This document shows, one piece after another, positions 1 through 6,142 of a stretch of DNA of 23,858 nt. Position numbers and translations under genes: made by a program. Position 1 is the stretch's first letter; each line of letters begins with the position of its first letter. Source of the stretch: Lachnospiraceae bacterium UBA3638 (GTDB taxonomy: Bacteria > Bacillota > Clostridia > Lachnospirales > Lachnospiraceae); assembly GCA_002373595.1 (NCBI GenBank), contig DFKT01000029.1:1-23858 (forward strand). Direction: 5' to 3'. Below the pieces are notes generated by a model, which did not search any database, had not been told where the DNA came from, and was given only the letters and a program-made list of their open reading frames with translations.

Positions 1-1278
1 CAGGAGTTTGGTAACCGCTTCCTCTCCCTTTCTCCTGCATTCCTGCATCTGATCTCTGCACGCATTATCCGCTTCTTCTCGTAGACGATCTTTCAGTGAT
101 ACGCTCCCCTTTTTCAAATTTTGAACGAGCAGCGTTCCAAGTCTGATATACTCCTGAAGTCCTATCCTCCTGCCAAATCTTTCATAACATTCGCTTTCAG
201 CCATACCTGATCTGAGTTCATGAACGGTATACGATATTTCAGAATAAACCGGTGACTCTTCTTCCTCTGAGGAAAGTCTTTCAAACGCTTTTCTTACAGT
301 CATTCCGGCACCGAGATAAAGTGCAAACTTCCTGACGATTTCCGGATAACTCTTTCTTATCTGCTCGCGTCTTACATTCACTTTTGACTGAAGATCCTTA
401 TCTGTCATAAAGAAGACGACGATTGCCACGATCACACATATGCCTGCTATTACCGGTCCGCTGTCATCCGTTTTATGACCGAGTCTGAGTTCTTCGCCTT
501 TATAATCAGTCGGTATTACCCACTCATTTTGATCTCTGCTCCCCATTTCGGAATCTGATAACAGTTTTGCAATATCCCTTTCTCTAAGCTCATACTCATC
601 CAACGCCTTTGGAACAACCGTAAGATGATATGACTTATTCCATTCCTTATCGAAATATCTGACAGTAGCATCCAATGTGATATCCACTTCTTCATCTACC
701 ATCGATATTGTTCCGCTATCCGTCGATAGAATCGCCGGTTTGTCGCACTCCCATGAGATTTCAAAAGGATACCCATTTATACCTGTAACTGTACCAAGGT
801 CAGATGAGATGTGATCCGGATCCTCATTGTTCTTTAGCAGAAGCCTATCGAGTTGCTTTTCGAATTCCGAATACCGGATTTCACATTCTTCATCGCTAAG
901 CATCCTTGGATATACTCGCGTGTCAAAAACAGAAACTCTGTCTCCGTACTCGTCTATCAGTTTTATCTCGATATCAGATCCGAGATAATCATCACGCTTT
1001 ACGATCCCATTTTTTACCGGATCATTCACTTTTGCATTTATATGTGCTGCTGTGGCGAACGCCACTCCTAAACCTAAGATGATCAGACATTTGCAGATCT
1101 TATCAACGATATAATCCTCATACAGCTCTTCAATATCAGCTCCCGGATTCAATCCGGCCAAAGCTTTCTTCACTGCAGGGCTATCACGACTATGGGCGTC
1201 TTTTCCGGATAGCTTGATCAACATCCGTTTGGCTGATCGGTATACTGTTTTGATAATCGATTTATATCTTTCCATCAT
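1..1278 (-). CDS. TadC-like type II secretion F-family membrane protein with Ig-like ectodomain (partial, C-terminus off window)
   Basis: The minus-strand reading frame is open from an ATG ATG pair at 1278/1275 to the window edge (426 codons, cut before the last membrane helices). GAGG lies 3 nt before the first ATG and 6 nt before the second, so the ATG at 1275 may be the real start. The layout is a basic cytoplasmic N-terminus (1-60), a first hydrophobic helix near 62-79 (CLIILGLGVAFATAA), an extracytoplasmic stretch 80-274, a second helix near 275-291, and then a GspF/TadC-type domain with FALYLGAGMTVRKAFERL near 318-335. Residues about 140-224 (SSDLGTVTG, ISWECDKPAILSTDSGTIS, TLDATV, HLTVVPK) look like a degenerate bacterial Ig-like domain. 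It follows tadB with a 5-nt gap as the fourth gene of a Tad pilus operon. It would form the inner-membrane platform with TadB. The family call is good; the Ig-like call is by pattern only. Confidence 0.85.
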   Translation of the reverse strand, partial: MMERYKSIIKTVYRSAKRMLIKLSGKDAHSRDSPAVKKALAGLNPGADIEELYEDYIVDKICKCLIILGLGVAFATAAHINAKVNDPVKNGIVKRDDYLGSDIEIKLIDEYGDRVSVFDTRVYPRMLSDEECEIRYSEFEKQLDRLLLKNNEDPDHISSDLGTVTGINGYPFEISWECDKPAILSTDSGTISMVDEEVDITLDATVRYFDKEWNKSYHLTVVPKALDEYELRERDIAKLLSDSEMGSRDQNEWVIPTDYKGEELRLGHKTDDSGPVIAGICVIVAIVVFFMTDKDLQSKVNVRREQIRKSYPEIVRKFALYLGAGMTVRKAFERLSSEEEESPVYSEISYTVHELRSGMAESECYERFGRRIGLQEYIRLGTLLVQNLKKGSVSLKDRLREEADNACRDQMQECRRKGEEAVTKLL

Positions 1279-1283
1279 TTACC

Positions 1284-2000
1284 TCAAATATCATTTTCCA
1301 GTTTTATCATGATGTGATCTCCCAGCACATATCCCGTCAGATATACACCAAGCAACAATGTCATTACTATGACTCCTGTAATATTCCCATATAGCGGATC
1401 AAAATACCCAGGATTTGTCAGTCCTATATAAACGAGAATACCGAACGGCATCACTTTCATTATGTTTTGCTCCATTCTTCTCCCGGCAAGCACCGTATAG
1501 AGTTCCTGTCTGGCTTCTATTTCGGTTCCTATCAGATCACTTGACGTCCTGATTATCTCCGGCAGACTTCCTCCGCTTCTCTTAGCTATGGCAAATACAC
1601 CTGCAAATTGTTTTATCGCATTGCTTCCGCTTCGATCCGCCAGATCTTCCAATAACTCCTCCAGTGGGATATTGATTACAAGCCCCCTCCTGATATATTC
1701 AATCTCTTCATAGATCATCGAGCCCGTGCCAAAAAGCATTTTCATATCCGAAACGCTTTCCTTAAATGCATTTTCTACTGCGTATCCTGCCTTTAATGAC
1801 TGAGACACGCATCTGATACATTCTCTGAACTGCATATCAAGGATCCTCTTATCTTCAGCTATCTGTTTCTTTATTTCGCCCCTGAAATATACTATTGATA
1901 AACCGGACATTGGTATCAATGCCAAAGGATCTCTATAAAAGAAATACGAAAGAAGTAATGCCACACCTGCCGATTTCAAAATGAACTTACACAGCATCAT
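1284..2000 (-). CDS. tadB: TadB-like type II secretion F-family protein (Tad pilus platform)
   Basis: About 238 aa from ATG ATG at 2000/1997, preceded by GGAG 4 and 7 nt away. The open frame extends upstream to 2162, but that start would overlap cpaF by 176 nt and has no good Shine-Dalgarno. A TTG at 2033 would add the segment beginning RDYHVIRW, which resembles the N-terminus of some clostridial TadB proteins, and cannot be excluded. The protein has an N-terminal hydrophobic pair (SAGVALLLSYFFY, ALIPMSGLSIVYF), a cytoplasmic F-domain (LKAGYAVENAF, then RSGGSLPEIIRTSS), and two C-terminal helices (VMPFGILVYIGL, GVIVMTLLLGVYLTGYVLG). This is the usual TadB topology and size. The start overlaps the cpaF stop by 14 nt, which suggests translational coupling. 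It should pair with the following TadC-like protein as the membrane platform driven by CpaF. Confidence 0.88.
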   Translation of the reverse strand: MMLCKFILKSAGVALLLSYFFYRDPLALIPMSGLSIVYFRGEIKKQIAEDKRILDMQFRECIRCVSQSLKAGYAVENAFKESVSDMKMLFGTGSMIYEEIEYIRRGLVINIPLEELLEDLADRSGSNAIKQFAGVFAIAKRSGGSLPEIIRTSSDLIGTEIEARQELYTVLAGRRMEQNIMKVMPFGILVYIGLTNPGYFDPLYGNITGVIVMTLLLGVYLTGYVLGDHIMIKLENDI

Positions 2001-3237
2001 CCCGCTCCATCGGATTACATGATAATCCCGCAAGACAAAGCTTGTTCCTGTTTTGGAGTTCTCCTTTCTTTTTGAGTGATCCGATGACTTTTCCGTCTTT
2101 ATAATCATCTTCTTCAAATTCATAAATCTGGTTAAGTCGGATCTCACCATTTTCATATCCAAGTACCTCCGTTATCTCCTGTACTCTCCTGGATCTGTCA
2201 CGCAGTCTTCCGAGATGAACTATTAGATCCAGCCCTGATGCTATCTGCTGTCGTATAGCCGGCAATGGAAGATCAGCTCCCATAAGGACCATGTTCTCCA
2301 GTCTCGACATCATATCCTTTGCTGAATTAGCATGTCCCGTCGACATACTTCCGTCATGCCCGGTGTTCATAGCCTGCAGCATATCCAGTGCTTCGGCTCC
2401 CCTTACTTCACCTATTACTACTCTGTCAGGCCGCATTCTAAGACTCGCTCTTATCAGGTCACGTATGCTGATCTCCTCTGCCCCCTCGGTTGTACGGCTT
2501 CTGGTTTCAAGCCTGACCAGATTTCTGATTCCCTGTATCTGGAGTTCGGCAGAATCTTCGATGGTTATCACTCTTTCATCCTGAGAAATATACCCTGACA
2601 TCACATTCAAAAAGGTTGTCTTCCCACTGCCTGTACCTCCGCTTATGAATATATTGTATTTAGCCTTAACCAGATCGCTTAAAAAACCCGCCGCTTCCAA
2701 AGTGAGTGAATTAAGCTCCAGCAACCTGTTCATATCGATCGGTTTATCCGGAAACCTTCTTATCGTGACGATCGGACCATTAAGTGCAACCGGATTCATG
2801 ACAACGTTTACCCTCGATCCGTTAGCCAATCTCGCATCCACTATAGGTGATGCTTCATTGACTGCTCTGTTACATCCGGCTACGATCTGTTGGATCACAT
2901 CACCCAGCTTCTCGTCATCTTCAAAGCATTCTTCAAGTTCGGATATCTGACCGTCCTTTTCTACAAAAATCCTGTCCCTTCCGTTTATCATGATCTCAGT
3001 CACCGAAGGATCATCCACATATTTCTGTAATATATCCAACCTTCTAAGCGAATCGAATATTTCATTACAGATCTTTCTCTTATCAGGGACAGACAGCTGC
3101 TCAGTTTCTTCAGAGGTCATGATCTCATCATCGATAAGATCCTGTACTTCATCGTCCGAATAATCCCTGGTAAAATCCATCTTTTCACGGATCCGATCTC
3201 TTATGATCTTTTTGATACCCGAATAATCTGTCTTCAT
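1987..3237 (-). CDS. cpaF: CpaF/TadA-type secretion ATPase
   Basis: A 416-aa hexameric ATPase of the Tad/Flp pilus type. Seen in the sequence: an N-terminal CpaF-family domain (DPSVTEIMINGRDRIFVEKDG, about 76-96), the linker motif TIRRFPDKPI (158-167), Walker A GGTGSGKTT (200-208), an Asp box VITIEDSAELQ (223-233), Walker B RVVIGEVRG (272-280) and a His box GSMSTGHAN (296-304). Every catalytic element is intact, so this is an active-looking ATPase that would power pilin assembly at the cytoplasmic face. The ATG overlaps the cpaE stop in an ATGA tetranucleotide (3234-3237). The last codons overlap the tadB start. Length and motif order are normal for the family. Confidence 0.96.
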   Translation of the reverse strand: MKTDYSGIKKIIRDRIREKMDFTRDYSDDEVQDLIDDEIMTSEETEQLSVPDKRKICNEIFDSLRRLDILQKYVDDPSVTEIMINGRDRIFVEKDGQISELEECFEDDEKLGDVIQQIVAGCNRAVNEASPIVDARLANGSRVNVVMNPVALNGPIVTIRRFPDKPIDMNRLLELNSLTLEAAGFLSDLVKAKYNIFISGGTGSGKTTFLNVMSGYISQDERVITIEDSAELQIQGIRNLVRLETRSRTTEGAEEISIRDLIRASLRMRPDRVVIGEVRGAEALDMLQAMNTGHDGSMSTGHANSAKDMMSRLENMVLMGADLPLPAIRQQIASGLDLIVHLGRLRDRSRRVQEITEVLGYENGEIRLNQIYEFEEDDYKDGKVIGSLKKKGELQNRNKLCLAGLSCNPMERDDAV

Positions 3238-4250
3238 TCAGCCTCCAATTTCCTGACGAGCTCCCTGGCATAATCTGCCATCACTCCACTCGTGTATTGT
3301 TCGACCTCACAAGGTATCCTGGTGATTTTAGGCGGTTCGCATTTATCCGTTTTATCAAGAACATCTCTATACTCATACATCGACAAAACCTGTTCAAATC
3401 TCGTGATCTTACTCTCCGCTATCCTGTCTTTGTCTGTATTCATATAAATCCTGTCGCACCTCCTCAATATCTCAAATAATCCCTGCATGCTTTCCGATAG
3501 ATCCATCACTATATATTCGTACTCTCCCAAAGCCGACAATCTATTCAACATCTTTAACCAATCACCTGCCGCGATCGTCAGAAGATTTTGTCCCGATCTC
3601 ATCGGTGGAATATAATCCAATCCTCCGATCTTCTTTACGATGGTTCTGAACCTGAGGTCAAATCTCTCTCCATTTCCGGAGAGGAAATACAGCATATCAG
3701 CCAGATCTTTTTCTCTCGCCTCCGGTTCAATCTCACTGTGCCCTGAGTAATGTTCAAAATTCAGATATAGTGTTTTGTGCTTAGTTGAAAGCAAATGTCC
3801 CAGTGTCAGCGCTGTGGTTGTCTGTAAGCATCTGCCGACAGGTGAGAAGAATCCTATCAGCTTTGGTTTCAGATCGATACTTCTTTCCTTTGCCGCACAT
3901 CTCGAAGCATCCGCTTCCTTTTCAAGTTCAAAGAATATATCTATCAGGCTTCCAAGCACGTTCTCTGCTGCGCTGTATTTTTCTATGATCCGTACGCCTT
4001 CCGGACCTTTAAGTCCATCTTCTGACAAGATAACAGTCTTGCCCTTGACCTTCTTTCTCATATCATCTCGATATGACGATTCCGAGACCACCAATATATC
4101 CGGAGCATTTTCTTCAGAGTCATTCATCATTTCCTCTGCACCGGTATATGTGATCAATCTCCATGGCAGACCTTTCTGTCTGCGAAGATAATCCGACATC
4201 AGAAGGGTATACTCCTCCTCCTCGTCGCACAAAGCCAATATACTTCCCAT
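3234..4250 (-). CDS. CpaE/TadZ-like protein with degenerate P-loop
   Basis: A 338-aa protein from ATG 4250, chosen because AGGAGG (4256-4261) sits 5 nt upstream. The frame also allows an ATG at 4271 with no such site. Residues 1-120 resemble an atypical receiver domain, as in CpaE/TadZ: a short hydrophobic strand SILALCDEE, DILVVSE near 51-57 and TVILSEDG near 72-79. From about 130 there is a MinD/ParA-like fold (KPKLIGFFSPVG, then KTLYLNFEHYSG and YIVMDLSESMQGL). The Walker A equivalent (136-145) reads SPVGRCLQTT, with neither lysine of the deviant P-loop KGGxGKTT. ATP binding may therefore be lost. CpaE/TadZ proteins localise Tad machinery at the pole or membrane. It is the first gene of the operon, behind promoter 4342-4370, and overlaps cpaF by 4 nt. 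Family call is firm from context plus sequence. Confidence 0.85.
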   Translation of the reverse strand: MGSILALCDEEEEYTLLMSDYLRRQKGLPWRLITYTGAEEMMNDSEENAPDILVVSESSYRDDMRKKVKGKTVILSEDGLKGPEGVRIIEKYSAAENVLGSLIDIFFELEKEADASRCAAKERSIDLKPKLIGFFSPVGRCLQTTTALTLGHLLSTKHKTLYLNFEHYSGHSEIEPEAREKDLADMLYFLSGNGERFDLRFRTIVKKIGGLDYIPPMRSGQNLLTIAAGDWLKMLNRLSALGEYEYIVMDLSESMQGLFEILRRCDRIYMNTDKDRIAESKITRFEQVLSMYEYRDVLDKTDKCEPPKITRIPCEVEQYTSGVMADYARELVRKLEAE

Positions 4251-4297
4251 TGATACCTCCTGCTTTGTCACACTATTTACTTTTACATGAATACTTC

Positions 4298-4327
4298 GGG
4301 CGAATTGCCCTGTCGGTCCGACGGACC
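4298..4327 (-). promoter_or_regulatory. Two tandem hairpins in the tad operon 5' leader
   Basis: Just after the predicted start site (around 4335) the transcript would carry GGTCC-GTC-GGACC (4315-4327) and then GGGC-AATTC-GCCC (4298-4310). They are compact GC-rich stem-loops in an AT-rich leader. No U-tract follows, so they are not terminators. They may stabilise the 5' end or be a regulator site. No known riboswitch is recognised. Confidence 0.5.
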
Positions 4328-4341
4328 TTTGATTTTTTCCG

Positions 4342-4370
4342 ATTATAGACTTATGATTTTTTTATTGCAA
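4342..4370 (-). promoter_or_regulatory. Promoter of the tad pilus operon
   Basis: On the minus strand TTGCAA (4365-4370), a 17-nt spacer and a perfect TATAAT (4342-4347) form a strong housekeeping-type promoter about 90 nt before cpaE. Upstream of -35 (4371-4440) the strand is very A-rich (runs of GAAAAAG), like an UP element. The promoter lies between the flagellar operon terminator and cpaE, so the tad operon is transcribed independently of the flagellar genes. Confidence 0.75.
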
Positions 4371-4441
4371 TACTTTTTTCTAAACTTTTTCTTTTTCGTC
4401 AGATTCCTACAATTTCTCTTTTCGTTACAAATAGAAAAAAT

Positions 4442-4479
4442 AAGCGGGAACTCTTATATAATAAGAGTTTCCCGCTTTT
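4442..4479 (-). terminator. Rho-independent terminator after fliS
   Basis: An inverted repeat (arms 4442-4457 and 4461-4477) forms a stem of about 15 bp with one bulged base and a tiny AT loop: AAGCGGGAAACTCTTA pairs with TAAGAGTTCCCGCTT. On the minus strand it is followed by TTATTTTTT. It lies 22 nt past the fliS stop and ends the flagellin operon. Confidence 0.9.
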
Positions 4480-4500
4480 GTAATCTTGCACAAATTTGCT

Positions 4501-4974
4501 TTACGCTTTGAATCCTCTGTTGGATTCGCTCATCATATCTTCGTTTACATCGTCTCTTCCGTAGGTGAGTCCCGCATATACTTTCTGCGTTCCCTGCATT
4601 ACAGGACCTGCTGTATTTTCCGGAGCGATCTTGTCATACGCATCACGCAGAGGCTCTATGATCTTCCTGATATCGGTAAGTCCTTCGGTCTCGAATTTGA
4701 ATTCACATGCTGCCAGTCTCCTGATAGAGAAGATGTAGAGCTTAAGGAGAGTGGGGGCCGGCTCGTACTCAAGATTGACTGAGTGCATCAGCTCGTCTAT
4801 GCATCCTCGTACTCTGCTTATCGCGAGACGGAATGCTTTCCTGTCATCCGCTTTGTGAGCATCCAGCGCTTCATCTATGTACTCCAGCGCCATATCGTAC
4901 AGGATGACTACCATCTCTGTCGGGTTTGCTTCGGTTATCCTTCGTGTAAACTGAGCCTTAAGTTCATTCGTCAT
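4501..4974 (-). CDS. fliS: Flagellar secretion chaperone FliS
   Basis: A 157-aa mostly helical protein. FliS binds the flagellin C-terminus in the cytoplasm and prevents early polymerisation before export. The N-terminal half carries the family signature (RRITEANPTEMVVILYDM near 11-28, EYIDEALDAH), followed by a helical bundle with RLAISRVRGCIDELM and LYIFSIRRL. The C-terminal tail (QKVYAGLTYGRDDVNED, SNRGF) is an extension that I recall from Lachnospiraceae FliS. The core FliS is about 125 aa, so this one is longer. It starts 10 nt after the flagellin stop with GAGGTG 4 nt upstream of ATG, and sits directly before the operon terminator. Its neighbour is its client protein. Confidence 0.95.
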   Translation of the reverse strand: MTNELKAQFTRRITEANPTEMVVILYDMALEYIDEALDAHKADDRKAFRLAISRVRGCIDELMHSVNLEYEPAPTLLKLYIFSIRRLAACEFKFETEGLTDIRKIIEPLRDAYDKIAPENTAGPVMQGTQKVYAGLTYGRDDVNEDMMSESNRGFKA

Positions 4975-4984
4975 AATTCACCTC

Positions 4985-6121
4985 TTACTGAAGGAGCTGC
5001 AGAACCTGTGAAGGTCTGTCGTTTGCCTGTGAAAGAACCGATATACCTGCCTGAGTCATTACTGTATATGTGGAGTACCTGGTCATCTCCTCCGCCATGT
5101 CTACATCCATTATTCCCGAGTATGCACTGGTCATATTCTCTGCCATGATATCGAGGGAAGCGGTGGTGTGCTCGAGTCTGTTCTCGTATGCACCGAGCTT
5201 ACCTCTCACATTGCTCAGGAATGAAAGTGCATTCTCAATCCTCTCTATCGCATCCTGTGCTCCCTTCTCGGTGGAGACATCGAGTCTCTCGAGTCCCATG
5301 TTCTGAAGAGAGATCGCGGGGATAGCCATCTCGAGGACCTGTCCCTCGTTTGCACCGATCTGCATACGCATGGGTCCGAGTCCGGTAAAGTCGATCGTAA
5401 GGTTAGAGAGTGATCCGGCTATAGGATTTCCGGATGCGTCAAATGCCTCATTATCGGGAACCGATATGGATAATTCATATCCCTGAGGTCCGATGATGGA
5501 GATGACATTGTCTACCATCGTTCCCTTGTACTCGGTAGCCCCGGGAGGGAATCCTGTACCCATAGTCATCGAGATCTGCATCTCACCGGTGGTGGGATCG
5601 GGAGTCCAGCTTAAGGAGTCGATCGTCCCGCGGGAAACCGGAATATCCTGGCTATAGGTGGTCACTTTGTATTTATTGTCGTCGGTATATGCCTTGAGAT
5701 CATAGAATCCGTTGAGCAGGGGCTGGCTGTTAAACTCAGTCGTCTTGCATACTCTGGTGATCTCGGACTTAAGCTGAGATACCTCCTTCTGGATGACATC
5801 TCTGTCCTCGCCGGTCATGGTTCCGTTAGCTGCCTCTATGGAGAGCTCGGTCATCCTGTGCAGCATATCTGCTACTTCATTGAGAGCTCCGTCAGCGGTC
5901 TCGATAACGGAAATAGCCTCGCTTGCATTGCGGCTGGCGATTCCGACACCCTCTATCTGAGCGTTCATTCTCTTAGCCATGGCAAGGCCGGCGGGGTTAT
6001 CCTTTGCATTATTTATCTTGAGTCCGGAAGACAGTCTCTGAAGTGATCTGGAAAGCAGATCGTCATTGTTGGCCAGATTGTTATTGGCAAGCATGGCTGA
6101 AACATTATAGTTGATCCTCAT
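4985..6121 (-). CDS. fliC: Flagellin (filament subunit)
   Basis: A 378-aa flagellin. The N-terminal D0/D1 region is canonical (MRINYNVSAMLANNNL, LQRLSSGLKINNAKDNPAGLAM near 28-49, ISVIETADGALNEV near 70-83). The C-terminal D1/D0 region is also present (NVRGKLGAYENRLEH; MTQAGISVLSQANDRPSQVL near the end). The central region (about 140-270) is a moderate D2-type insert with a TDDNKYKVTTYSQD segment and no similarity I can name. The TLR5-contact segment reads LHRMTELS (87-94), keeping the family R and L but with T where many flagellins have a second R. GAGGAGG lies 5 nt before ATG. The gene follows the DUF6240-like gene by 21 nt and precedes fliS by 10 nt, so the three form one operon. The gene could also be called hag. 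Confidence 0.97.
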   Translation of the reverse strand: MRINYNVSAMLANNNLANNDDLLSRSLQRLSSGLKINNAKDNPAGLAMAKRMNAQIEGVGIASRNASEAISVIETADGALNEVADMLHRMTELSIEAANGTMTGEDRDVIQKEVSQLKSEITRVCKTTEFNSQPLLNGFYDLKAYTDDNKYKVTTYSQDIPVSRGTIDSLSWTPDPTTGEMQISMTMGTGFPPGATEYKGTMVDNVISIIGPQGYELSISVPDNEAFDASGNPIAGSLSNLTIDFTGLGPMRMQIGANEGQVLEMAIPAISLQNMGLERLDVSTEKGAQDAIERIENALSFLSNVRGKLGAYENRLEHTTASLDIMAENMTSAYSGIMDVDMAEEMTRYSTYTVMTQAGISVLSQANDRPSQVLQLLQ

Positions 6122-6142
6122 GGTAACCTCCTCGGAGTGGGG

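Noticed and set aside
853..1071. 72-codon plus-strand open frame
   Set aside because: It lies opposite the long TadC-like frame, which is open over 426 codons with family motifs.
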